From Solimonas sp. (lineage in GTDB: Bacteria; Pseudomonadota; Gammaproteobacteria; Nevskiales; Nevskiaceae), in assembly GCA_030149365.1 (NCBI GenBank), contig JASBRP010000060.1, forward strand, positions 1-36,741: a stretch of DNA of 36,741 nt. The letters are read 5' to 3'. Under the pieces are notes generated by a model, which saw nothing but the letters and a program-made list of their open reading frames with translations, did no database searches and was not told where the DNA came from. This document shows, one piece after another, positions 1-7,349 of the stretch (position 1 is its first letter; each line of letters opens with the position of its first letter). A program made the translations under genes and the position numbers.

Positions 1-78
1 AGCAGTTCAAAAGACGGGCACTACGATCTCTACTTCTGCCATCACCGCTTCGCGCACATCGACCTGCGCAAGGCGTAA
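1..78 (+). CDS. IS481-type transposase, C-terminal fragment (runs off the left edge)
   Basis: Frame 1 from the window edge reads 25 codons to a TAA at 76-78. The residues run DGHYDLYFCHHRF then AHIDLRKA. IS481-family integrase-core transposases commonly end in a short beta-rich tail of the form DGxxxVFFCHxxIxxIDLR, which this matches. Only the extreme C-terminus is visible, so the catalytic DDE residues lie outside the window and I cannot tell whether the element is intact. The terminal repeats just downstream (81-127) support the call. The family name rests on motif memory, not on an alignment. Confidence 0.65.
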   Translation, partial: SSSKDGHYDLYFCHHRFAHIDLRKA

Positions 79-80
79 TG

Positions 81-127
81 TGTAAACCATGTCTTGGCAC
101 ACCTGTAAAGGATGTGTCCGGTCTGAA
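81..127. repeat. Terminal region of the IS element, 23-bp direct repeats
   Basis: Two copies of TGTAAA-(CC or GG)-ATGT lie at 81-92 and 104-115, exactly 23 bp apart, right after the transposase stop codon. Repeated short motifs of this kind are typical transposase-binding sites at IS481-type ends. The outer tip is probably near the GTCTGAACA at 121-129. The other end of the element is outside the window, so no target duplication can be tested. From about 130 to 263 I see no gene. Confidence 0.5.
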
Positions 128-263
128 CAGACAAGCAAAGAGAAGTAACTCGCCCTTAGGCGAAATAAACCTCCAGAGATCCGCAGCACCTGCCCGGCGT
201 ATTCGCCGGCATCCCATATTAAGCGGCGGAGAGAAAAAATCTTCCGCGTCGTCGGAGTGAGCG

Positions 264-809
264 CTACACCAGCGGCGCCTTCCTCAAACTCGTCACCGCC
301 CACACCGCCCGCGAATCCTCCAGCTTCAGTTGCTTGGCTCCCAGCCGCGTGACGATGCGGTCGTACTCCGCCTTCTTCATGCGGTCCATTTCCGGGTCGG
401 GGTCGCTCGGGGTCCAGGGGTGGACGTAGACGACGTTGCGGATGCGGGCCTGCAGCATTTCCTTGGCGCAGCCGAAGCAGGGCTGCATCGTGGTGTAGAG
501 CGTGGCGTCCTGCACCGAGATGCCGAAGCGCGCGGCGGACAGCAGGGCGTTCTGCTCGGCGTGCACGCAGATGCAGAGGTCGTAGCCGACGCCGGAGCTG
601 AACTGGCCGCCGGGGTTGCGGCAGCGCAGGCAGCCGCCGTCCAGGCAGTTGGGCATGCCTTCCGGCACGCCGTTGTAGCCGGTGGAGATCACGCGGTTTT
701 CCTTCACGATCACGGCACCCACGCGGTTGCCGGTGCAGTTCGCCTTTTCGCGCACGGCGAAGGCGATGCCCATGTAGTAGGTGTCGGTGTCCGGCAGCTG
801 TTCGCTCAT
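264..809 (-). CDS. dCMP/cytidine deaminase-family protein
   Basis: A 181-residue zinc-dependent deaminase. The catalytic signature is complete: CVHAEQN with H83 as zinc ligand and E85 as proton shuttle, then MQPCFGC with zinc ligands C111 and C114. Extra cysteines at 25, 55, 60 and 63 (CLDGGCLRC) lie where dCMP deaminases carry an insert, often a second zinc site. The likely reaction is dCMP to dUMP, feeding dTMP synthesis, but related nucleotide deaminases cannot be excluded. The frame stays open upstream to 854. I chose the ATG at 809 because GGGAG lies 6 nt before it (820-816). The gene follows the oxidoreductase on the same strand after 46 bp, so the two may be cotranscribed. Confidence 0.82.
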   Translation of the reverse strand: MSEQLPDTDTYYMGIAFAVREKANCTGNRVGAVIVKENRVISTGYNGVPEGMPNCLDGGCLRCRNPGGQFSSGVGYDLCICVHAEQNALLSAARFGISVQDATLYTTMQPCFGCAKEMLQARIRNVVYVHPWTPSDPDPEMDRMKKAEYDRIVTRLGAKQLKLEDSRAVWAVTSLRKAPLV

Positions 810-855
810 CGTGGTCTCCCGTGAGGGGGAGCTTGTGTCAGGCGTGGCGGTCATT

Positions 856-1893
856 TCAAGCGTCGGGGGTCAGCAGGAGCTTGCCCTGGGTCTGGCCGGA
901 CTCCAGGGCGCGGTGGGCCTCGGCGGCGGCCGAGAGGGGGTAGACGGTCAGCGGCGGCGCCTGCAGGGTGCCCGCCGCTACGCCGGCCAGGATCTGCGTC
1001 ATGGCCGGCAGCAGCAGGTCGGTGCGCTCGCTGAGGAAGCTGAGGTTGAAGCCCAGCACGCTGCGGTTGTCCACGGTCAGCTTCAGTGGGTCGAAGCGCG
1101 GGGTGCGCAGCCAGTCCCAGGCCAGCTTGAGCCAGTTGGGGCGGCCGCCGGTGCGTGGCAACATGGTGTGGAAGCCGTAGATCGCGAGCCGGCCGAGGGG
1201 CGCCAGGTGGCGATAGCTGTCGCCCAGCGTCTCCACGCCGTTGGGGTCCAGGATCACGTCGTAGCCGCTGGGGGCGATGCGTTCCGCCTCGCTCCAGAGC
1301 GCCTGCTCGGACTTGACGATGACGTGCCGGGCGCCGAGCCGCAGCGGCAGCTCGCGCTTGTGCGCGCCGCCCACCACGGCGGTGACCTCGGCCCCGTGCT
1401 GCACGGCGAGCTGTACGGCGGCGCTGCCGACGCCGCCGGCGGCGGAATGCACCAGCACGCGCTCGCCGCGGCGCAGGTGGGCGAGTTCGTGCAGGGCGAA
1501 CCAGGCGGTCAGGAAGATCGTCGGCAGGGCGGCGGCCTGGGCGCTGTCCAGCCCGGCGGGGATGCGGAAGGCCTGCACCGCCGGCACGCAGAGCCGGCTG
1601 GCGTAGCCGCCGAACAGGGTCAGGGCCAGAACCGGATCGCCGGGCTGCCAGCCCTCCACGCCCGCGCCCACGGCGTCGACCTCGCCTGCCACCTCGAAGC
1701 CGGGTGTGATGGGCCAGCCCACCAGGCGCTTGGCGGATTCGTAGAGGCCCATGCGGATGACGCAGTCGGCGTAGTTGACGCCGATGTGGCGCACGGCGAT
1801 GCGCAGTTCTCCCGCGCGCGGCTGCGGGTCCGGCCGCTCGCGCAGTTGCAGGCGGTCATAGCTGCCGGGGCGGTCGATGACGATGGTTTTCAT
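856..1893 (-). CDS. Zinc-type/quinone oxidoreductase-like medium-chain dehydrogenase
   Basis: A 345-residue medium-chain dehydrogenase/reductase. The N-terminal GroES-like domain carries GVNYADCVIRMGLY and PGFEVAGEV. The Rossmann domain has the nucleotide-binding motif HSAAGGVGSAAVQLA. The cysteine clusters of the zinc-binding alcohol dehydrogenases are absent, which places it with the zinc-free quinone oxidoreductases, closest by eye to the VAT-1-like group. The expected activity is NADPH-dependent reduction of quinones or enones; the natural substrate cannot be read from sequence. The start is ATG at 1893, divergent from the GGDEF-EAL gene with 95 bp between them, so both promoters must lie there. 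Confidence 0.8.
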   Translation of the reverse strand: MKTIVIDRPGSYDRLQLRERPDPQPRAGELRIAVRHIGVNYADCVIRMGLYESAKRLVGWPITPGFEVAGEVDAVGAGVEGWQPGDPVLALTLFGGYASRLCVPAVQAFRIPAGLDSAQAAALPTIFLTAWFALHELAHLRRGERVLVHSAAGGVGSAAVQLAVQHGAEVTAVVGGAHKRELPLRLGARHVIVKSEQALWSEAERIAPSGYDVILDPNGVETLGDSYRHLAPLGRLAIYGFHTMLPRTGGRPNWLKLAWDWLRTPRFDPLKLTVDNRSVLGFNLSFLSERTDLLLPAMTQILAGVAAGTLQAPPLTVYPLSAAAEAHRALESGQTQGKLLLTPDA

Positions 1894-1988
1894 GGGTTTG
1901 CGACGAGCGGCGGCGATGGCGGCGGCAGCGGCGCCGCGGGTACATAGTATCTACTGCCCTGACCCCGGTATCCGCGTAGCGTGGCGGA

Positions 1989-4900
1989 ATGAGAACCCTG
2001 GACCTCGCCGGCGCCGAAGGACCCTCCGCCCGCCGGGGCCAGGGGGACGATGGCGGCGCCTGGCGCCAACGCTTTGCGCGGCCGGCCGACCGCTGGGTGG
2101 GCGTGGCCTGGCGCCTGCTGGTACTGGCGCTGGCTTACCTGGGCACCGGCTGGTTGGGCCTGCAACTGGCGCAGCCTCCGGGCTATGCCACCGCCATCTG
2201 GCCGCCCTCCGGCATCTCCCTGGCCCTGCTGCTGCTCTGGGGGCGTGGGCTCTGGCCTGGCGTCTGGCTGGGCTCGCTGCTGCTGAACTGCGCGGTCGGC
2301 TACAAGGTCGGCGGTGGTCTTTCGCCGCAGAGCGTCATGATCGCAGCGGCCATCGCCAGCGGCTCCAGCCTGCAGGCGGTCTGCGGCGCGACGCTGATCC
2401 GGCGTTACGTCGGCTGGCCGACGATGCTCGATTCCGGCCGCGACGTGCTGTGCTTCATGCTGCTGGGTGGTGTGCTGTCATGCGCCATCGCCGCCAGCGT
2501 CGGCACCGCCACGCTGTACTTCAGCGGCCGCGTGGTGCCCGGCGATCTGCTTTTTACCGGCTTCACCTGGTGGGTGGGCGATGCCATGGGCGTGTTCCTG
2601 CTCGCCCCGCTGCTGGTGGTCTGGGCATTGGAGCGGCGCCGCAGCTGGCAGCGTCGCCTGCCGACCGTGGTCGGCTCGGTGGCCGTGTCGGTGCTGCTGG
2701 GCGCCCTGGTGGTGCAGCAGACCAACCTGGTGGAGAGCAGCCGCATCCGCAGCGCCTTCGGCGAACAGGCGCAGGCGGTGGAACGCGGCCTGGCGGAGCG
2801 CCTGGTCGGGGCGGAGCGCGCGGTGCGCACGCTCGGCGATTTCTACCAAGCCTCCACCCAGGTGACCTCCGAGGATTTCATCGCTTTTGCCGGCGGCCAG
2901 TTGCTGGGCACGCCGGGCATCCGCTCGCTGGGCTGGGCGCCGCGCATGGCCGGCGAGCATTACCCGGTGACCTACATCATGCCGCGCGACGGCAACCTGG
3001 CCCTGCTGGGTCATGACCTGGCCAGCGATGTCGGCCAGCAGACCTTGCTGGGCGATCTGACGGCTTCGCGCGGGCTGGCGGTTTCGCATGACCTGCCGGC
3101 CTCGGTGGCATTCGGCAGCGGTGGCGTGCTGGTGGCGGCGCCGCTGGGGCGGCCCCAGGCCAATGGCGTCTGGCGACTGGACGGCCTGGTCTTTGCGCTG
3201 CTGCAGTTCGATGCCCTGGTGGAGCAGGCGGTGGGCGGCCAGTTGCCGGAAGGCGTCGAGATGGTCCTGCTGGACCGTAGCGCGACCGGCGATCGTGCGA
3301 GGCTCTATTCCAGCTCGGGCCGCTTGCCGCAGCCGGACACCAACAGCCTGGTGCACGAAGGCGAGATCAGCTTCGGCCCCGCCCATTGGCACCTCCAGGT
3401 GGTAGCCGGCAATACCTACTTGCAGGCACACCGCTCCCTGCAAGCCTGGGTCACGCAGGCGGGCGTGTTCCTGTTCTCCGGCCTGCTCGGCGGCTTCCTG
3501 CTGGTGCTCACCGGACGCGCGGCGCGCGTGGAGCAGCTGGTGGGCGAGCGCACCGATGAGCTGGAGCAGAAGAACCGCGCCTTGTCCGGCGAGGTGGAGC
3601 AGCGCCAGCGCAGCGAGGCGGCCTTGCGCGAGAGCGAGGAGCGCTTTCGCGGCATCTTCGAGAGTGCCAGCACCGGCATCGCCTTCGCCAACGCCCGCGG
3701 CCGCATCCTGCAGAGCAATGCAGCATTCCAGGCGCAGCTCGGCTATTCCGCCGAAGCCTTGCGCAGCATGGATTTTCCCTCGCTGACGCATCCGGAAGAC
3801 GCGCTGCGCGAAATGGAGCTGTTCCACGAGGTGGAGTCCGGCCGGCGCGACAGCTACCGTCTGGAGAAGCGCTTCCGTGCCGCTGGCGGCCGCCATGCCT
3901 GGACCGATTCGACGGTGTCCGCTACCCGAGTCGGCGACTCCCGCCCGCAGCACTACGTGGTGGTCTGCACCGATATCGAGGCGCGCAAGAACGCCGAGGC
4001 GCACATCCGCTACCTGGCGCAAAGCGACGCGCTCACCGGCCTGCCGAACCGCTCGATGCTGTCCAGCCGGCTGGAAGAGGTCCTGGCCGAGGCCTGCGTC
4101 AACCGCCAGCCGTTCGCGGTGATGTTCATCGACATCGACCGCTTCAAGAACATCAACGATTCTCTCGGCCATGGCACCGGCGATACGCTGCTGCAGGAGA
4201 TGGCGCGGCGCCTGGGCCTGTGCGTGCGCGGTAGTGATACCCTGGCGCGACATGGCGGCGACGAGTTCGTGGTGGTGCTGCCGCGGGTGCAGGACGCAGC
4301 GCAGGTGTCCCAGATCGCCACCAAGATGCTGGCCATGATCGAGCAGCCGCTGACCATCGACCAGCACCTGCTCAGTGTCACCTGCAGCATCGGCATCGCC
4401 CTGTATCCGGGCGACGGCGAGGATGCCGAGAGCCTGCTGAAGAATGCCGATGCCGCGATGTACGTGGCGAAGAATTCCGGCCGCAACAGTTTCCAGTTCT
4501 TCACCGCCGACATGAACGCCCGTGTGCGCGAGTTCCTGCGCGTGGAGAACGATCTGCGCAGCGCGCTGAAGAATGGCGAATTCCGGCTGCACTACCAGCC
4601 GCAGTTCGATGCCGCTGGCGGCGAGGTGCTGGCGATGGAGGCGCTGATCCGCTGGCAGCATCCGCAGCGCGGCCTGCTGCTGGCCGGGCAGTTCATTCGC
4701 GTGGCGGAGGAGAGCGGCCTGATCGAGGAGATCGGCGACTGGGTGCTCAACGAGGCCTGCCGGCAGGCGCGGGAATGGCAGTCGCGCGGCCTCAGGGCCG
4801 TGCCGGTGTCGGTGAACCTGTCGGGCTTCCAGCTCTACCGCCGCGACATCGTGGCCAAGGTGAGCCGCGCGCTGCGCTCCAGTGGCCTGGACCCGCGCTG

Positions 4901-5291
4901 GCTGGAGCTGGAGGTCACCGAGTCGGTGCTGATGCAGGACGTGGAGCGCGTGGTCGGCATCCTGCAGGAGATCCGCGGCATGGGGGTGAAGCTGGCCCTG
5001 GACGACTTCGGCACCGGCTACTCGTCGCTGGCCTACCTGCAGCGTTTCCCGTTGAGCCGCCTCAAGGTGGACCAGACCTTCGTGCGCGACATCAGTCTGG
5101 ACGACAGTGATGCGGCGATCTGCAAGGCGATCATCGCGCTGGCGCGGACCCTGGGTTTGCAGGTGGTGGCGGAGGGGGTGGAGACGCCGCAGCAGCTGGC
5201 GTTCCTGCGCGAGTACCACTGTGATCTGGTGCAGGGCAACCTGCTGGGCGCGGCGATGTCGCCGCAGGACATGGAGTTGCTGCTGGGGTGA
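1989..5291 (+). CDS. MASE1-CHASE-PAS-GGDEF-EAL membrane cyclic-di-GMP signalling protein
   Basis: An 1100-residue inner-membrane sensor that could both make and degrade cyclic-di-GMP. Domain order: MASE1 multi-helix sensor (about 38-245), extracytoplasmic CHASE-like region (about 250-485), one membrane helix (about 490-510), coiled linker, PAS (about 548-670), GGDEF (about 675-840) and EAL (about 855-1095). The GGDEF signature is intact at 756-760, with the inhibitory I-site RGSD at 747-750. The EAL motif is intact at 884-886 and DDFGTGYSS begins at 1005, so both catalytic centres look competent. The start is uncertain: the ATG at 1989 has a poor Shine-Dalgarno, and an in-frame GTG at 2097 also lies just before the first helix. 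A strong hairpin follows the stop at once. Confidence 0.9.
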   Translation: MRTLDLAGAEGPSARRGQGDDGGAWRQRFARPADRWVGVAWRLLVLALAYLGTGWLGLQLAQPPGYATAIWPPSGISLALLLLWGRGLWPGVWLGSLLLNCAVGYKVGGGLSPQSVMIAAAIASGSSLQAVCGATLIRRYVGWPTMLDSGRDVLCFMLLGGVLSCAIAASVGTATLYFSGRVVPGDLLFTGFTWWVGDAMGVFLLAPLLVVWALERRRSWQRRLPTVVGSVAVSVLLGALVVQQTNLVESSRIRSAFGEQAQAVERGLAERLVGAERAVRTLGDFYQASTQVTSEDFIAFAGGQLLGTPGIRSLGWAPRMAGEHYPVTYIMPRDGNLALLGHDLASDVGQQTLLGDLTASRGLAVSHDLPASVAFGSGGVLVAAPLGRPQANGVWRLDGLVFALLQFDALVEQAVGGQLPEGVEMVLLDRSATGDRARLYSSSGRLPQPDTNSLVHEGEISFGPAHWHLQVVAGNTYLQAHRSLQAWVTQAGVFLFSGLLGGFLLVLTGRAARVEQLVGERTDELEQKNRALSGEVEQRQRSEAALRESEERFRGIFESASTGIAFANARGRILQSNAAFQAQLGYSAEALRSMDFPSLTHPEDALREMELFHEVESGRRDSYRLEKRFRAAGGRHAWTDSTVSATRVGDSRPQHYVVVCTDIEARKNAEAHIRYLAQSDALTGLPNRSMLSSRLEEVLAEACVNRQPFAVMFIDIDRFKNINDSLGHGTGDTLLQEMARRLGLCVRGSDTLARHGGDEFVVVLPRVQDAAQVSQIATKMLAMIEQPLTIDQHLLSVTCSIGIALYPGDGEDAESLLKNADAAMYVAKNSGRNSFQFFTADMNARVREFLRVENDLRSALKNGEFRLHYQPQFDAAGGEVLAMEALIRWQHPQRGLLLAGQFIRVAEESGLIEEIGDWVLNEACRQAREWQSRGLRAVPVSVNLSGFQLYRRDIVAKVSRALRSSGLDPRWLELEVTESVLMQDVERVVGILQEIRGMGVKLALDDFGTGYSSLAYLQRFPLSRLKVDQTFVRDISLDDSDAAICKAIIALARTLGLQVVAEGVETPQQLAFLREYHCDLVQGNLLGAAMSPQDMELLLG

Positions 5292-5328
5292 GCCCCAAAA
5301 GAGTGACTCAATGTCACTCTTTTGGGGC
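5292..5328. terminator. 16-bp perfect hairpin after the GGDEF-EAL gene
   Basis: GCCCCAAAAGAGTGAC (5292-5307) pairs perfectly with its complement at 5313-5328 around the loop TCAAT. It begins at the base after the stop codon. There is no long T tract outside the stem, but the stem itself has AAAA/TTTT. It probably ends transcription of the preceding gene. Its core GAGTGAC-N5-GTCACTC recurs at 24677-24695. Confidence 0.7.
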
Positions 5329-5469
5329 AAACGCCCGTGCATGGATGCACGGGCTGGGGGTGGGAAAGAACATCCCTGTCTCGCCATGGATGGCGGCGCC
5401 GAGGACGCCCAGCGTTAACGGCAAGAGTTTCGATCGAATCGCGGGGGCGGTGAGGGGTAGTGGCGAAGC

Positions 5470-5499
5470 CCTCGCCCGTTTCGCAAGGAACGGGCGAGG
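5470..5499. repeat. 11-bp inverted repeat
   Basis: CCTCGCCCGTT (5470-5480) and AACGGGCGAGG (5489-5499) form an 11-bp stem with an 8-nt loop. The surrounding stretch from 5329 to 5594 contains this hairpin and the larger inverted repeat at 5519-5588. I see no convincing gene there. It separates two convergent transcription units, so a terminator or repeat function is likely. Confidence 0.55.
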
Positions 5500-5518
5500 C
5501 GCCGAGTCATGGACGGCA

Positions 5519-5588
5519 GTGGGAGCGACGCGAGTCGCGATACGCCGCTTGCCGTGGATGAGAAGATCGCGACTCGCGTCGCTCCCAC
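5519..5588. repeat. 23-bp perfect inverted repeat, REP-like
   Basis: The 23 bases at 5519-5541, starting GTGGGAGCGACGCGAGTCGC, are exactly complementary to 5566-5588. A 24-nt spacer separates them. The GTGGGAGCGAC...GTCGCGA pattern resembles repetitive extragenic palindromes known from pseudomonads and xanthomonads, where such units are mobilised by REP-associated tyrosine transposases. No such transposase is in this window. It lies between convergent genes, the usual place for these units. Confidence 0.7.
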
Positions 5589-5594
5589 GAAGAT

Positions 5595-5795
5595 TCAGAC
5601 CGGTGCGGCGCCAGGTTTCTCTGCCCGCTTCGCGCGGATTTCCTCGACCTTTTCCTTCCAGGCCGCGACTTCCTCGGGCCATCCCTCGAGCACGCAGACG
5701 GCGCAGCCGCCGTTGCAGCAGTCCGGCTGGTCCGGGTAGGGCGGCAGGTCGGTTTCGTCCGGGGTCGGGTAGCGGAAGGGCTGTACGCCGCTCAT
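5595..5795 (-). CDS. Small Cys-rich oxidoreductase-like domain protein
   Basis: A 66-residue protein that resembles the oxidoreductase-like domain family (PF09791): a proline-rich start, then PDCCNGGCAVCVLEGW with C26, C27, C31 and C34, then a charged helix. The biochemical role of the family is not established; the four cysteines suggest metal or Fe-S binding. The ATG at 5795 overlaps the fmt stop as ATGA and has AGGAGAG upstream (5810-5804), so translation is probably coupled to fmt. In many gammaproteobacteria fmt is followed by rsmB, which is not here. Confidence 0.75.
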   Translation of the reverse strand: MSGVQPFRYPTPDETDLPPYPDQPDCCNGGCAVCVLEGWPEEVAAWKEKVEEIRAKRAEKPGAAPV

Positions 5796-6709
5796 GTGAA
5801 TCGCTCTCCTTCGAGCTTGCGGCCGCGGGCCGCGGTGGCGGCGTCCATGGCCTTGCCGCCGGGCCATTGCAGTTGCTGCAGCCGCACGATGCCCTCGCCC
5901 GCCGCCACGGCGATGCCCTGGGCATCCGCCGCAACGATGGTGCCGGGTTCACCGCTGCCGGCTTCGGCCCGCGCCAGCCACAGGCGCAGGCGCTCGCCGC
6001 CCAGCTCGCTCCAGGCCACCGGCACCGGGTTGAAGGCGCGGATGCGCCGCGCGATTTCCTCGGCGGGACGCGTCCAGTCGATGCGCGCCTCTTCCTTGCT
6101 CAGCTTGCGGGCGTAGGTGGCGCCGTCGACGGGTTGCGTGCGTTCCTGCAGCCCGCTGCGCTCCAGCCCGGCCACGGCCTCCACGATCAGGCGGCTGCCC
6201 AGCGCCTGCAGTTCGTCATGCAGCGAGGCGGCCGTGGTGTCGGCGGTGATGGCGATGGCTTCTTCGAGCAGCATCGGGCCGGTATCCAGGCCGGCGTCCA
6301 TGCGCATGATGGTGACGCCGGTCTGCGTGTCGCCGGCCTCGATGGCGCGCTGGATCGGCGCCGCGCCACGCCAGCGGGGCAGCAGCGACGCATGGATGTT
6401 GAGGCAGCCATGGCGCGGGATGTCCAGCACGGCCTGCGGCAGCAGCAGGCCGTAGGCCACCACCACCATCACGTCCGGAGCCAGGGCGCGCAGTTCGTCC
6501 ACCGCTTCGCCGCGCAGCTTCTCGGGCTTGAAGATGGGCAAGCCAAGCTCGGCGGCGCGCAGCGCCACCGGCGAGGGACTGAGTTTCTGGCCGCGGCCGG
6601 AGGGGCGGTCCGGCTGGGTATAGACGCCCACGATCTCGTGGCCGGCGGCATGCAGGGCGTCCAGCGCCGCAACCGCGAAGTCCGGCGTACCGGCGAACAC
6701 CAGGCGCAT
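5792..6709 (-). CDS. fmt: Methionyl-tRNA formyltransferase
   Basis: A 305-residue enzyme that transfers a formyl group from 10-formyltetrahydrofolate to Met-tRNAfMet, which allows bacterial translation initiation. The N-terminus MRLVFAGTPDFA and the catalytic segment LNIHASLLPRWRGAAPIQRAI (N, H and the loop after it), followed by GVTIMRMDAGLDTGPML, are the family hallmarks. The C-terminal domain follows from about residue 205 and is of normal size. The gene starts 16 bp after def on the same strand, the standard def-fmt pair, so that N-formylation and deformylation are coexpressed. Its stop overlaps the start of the small Cys-rich gene. Confidence 0.96.
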   Translation of the reverse strand: MRLVFAGTPDFAVAALDALHAAGHEIVGVYTQPDRPSGRGQKLSPSPVALRAAELGLPIFKPEKLRGEAVDELRALAPDVMVVVAYGLLLPQAVLDIPRHGCLNIHASLLPRWRGAAPIQRAIEAGDTQTGVTIMRMDAGLDTGPMLLEEAIAITADTTAASLHDELQALGSRLIVEAVAGLERSGLQERTQPVDGATYARKLSKEEARIDWTRPAEEIARRIRAFNPVPVAWSELGGERLRLWLARAEAGSGEPGTIVAADAQGIAVAAGEGIVRLQQLQWPGGKAMDAATAARGRKLEGERFT

Positions 6710-6725
6710 CGTGGGGGAGTCCGGT

Positions 6726-7241
6726 CTAGGCCTTGGCCTTGTGGCGGGCTTCCTTCTCCATCTTCTTGCGCAGGCGCTCGCGCTTGAGGCTGGAGAGGTA
6801 GTCGATGTAGAGCTTGCCGTCGAGGTGGTCGATCTCGTGCTGGATGGCCTGGGCCATCAGGCCTTCGGCTTCCAGCTCGAAAGGCTTGCCATGGCGGTCC
6901 AGGGCGCGCATCTTCAGGCGGTTGTAGCGGTCCACCTTGTCGCTGTAGCCGGCCACGGAGAGGCAGCCCTCGTCCATGCTCTGGCGGTCGCCGGCGTCGA
7001 AGATCTCGGGGTTGATGATGACCATGGGCTTGGGCTCGCCCTTGTCCTCGCTGGTGTCCATCACCGCCAGGCGCTGGGCGATGCCCACCTGGGTGGCGGC
7101 CAGGCCGACGCCGGGGGCGGCGTACATGGTCTCGAACATGTCGTCGATCAGGCGCTGCAGGGCGTCGTCGAACTGGGTCACCGGGGCGGCTTTTTGCCGC
7201 AGGCGGGGATCGGGATGCTGCAGGATTTCGAGTAATGCCAT
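6726..7241 (-). CDS. def: Peptide deformylase
   Basis: A 171-residue iron/zinc hydrolase that removes the formyl group from nascent proteins. All three motifs are present: [13 protein letters not shown] (metal-ligand Cys) and QHEIDH (two metal-ligand His and the catalytic Glu). The length and the C-terminal Lys/Arg-rich helix ([18 protein letters not shown]) match the type 1 enzymes of Gram-negative bacteria. It is the first gene of def-fmt-small protein and is transcribed away from the LysM gene, with about 108 bp between the two starts. Confidence 0.97.
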   Translation of the reverse strand: MALLEILQHPDPRLRQKAAPVTQFDDALQRLIDDMFETMYAAPGVGLAATQVGIAQRLAVMDTSEDKGEPKPMVIINPEIFDAGDRQSMDEGCLSVAGYSDKVDRYNRLKMRALDRHGKPFELEAEGLMAQAIQHEIDHLDGKLYIDYLSSLKRERLRKKMEKEARHKAKA

Positions 7242-7280
7242 GTCAGGAACCAGCCTACAACTTAGAAACGACTATTGGAT

Positions 7281-7310
7281 TTGACGGCAAACGATTGACT
7301 CATCTAGAGT
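7281..7310 (+). promoter_or_regulatory. Candidate sigma-70 promoter for the LysM gene
   Basis: TTGACG (7281-7286, five of six consensus bases) and TAGAGT (7305-7310, four of six) are separated by 18 bp. Transcription would start about 30 bp before the LysM gene ATG. The same 108-bp gap must hold the def promoter on the other strand. Confidence 0.45.
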
Positions 7311-7349
7311 TTGCTGCAAATCCGGCGTAACCGCGGGGAAGGTGCCGCC

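Noticed and set aside
78..260. A 60-codon frame after the transposase
   Set aside because: It covers the IS terminal repeats, lacks a Shine-Dalgarno and has no recognisable features.
2478..5387. A 969-codon open frame antisense to the GGDEF-EAL gene
   Set aside because: It is the mirror of strong codon bias in GC-rich DNA. The translation is low in complexity, with no domain, while the plus strand has five clear domains.
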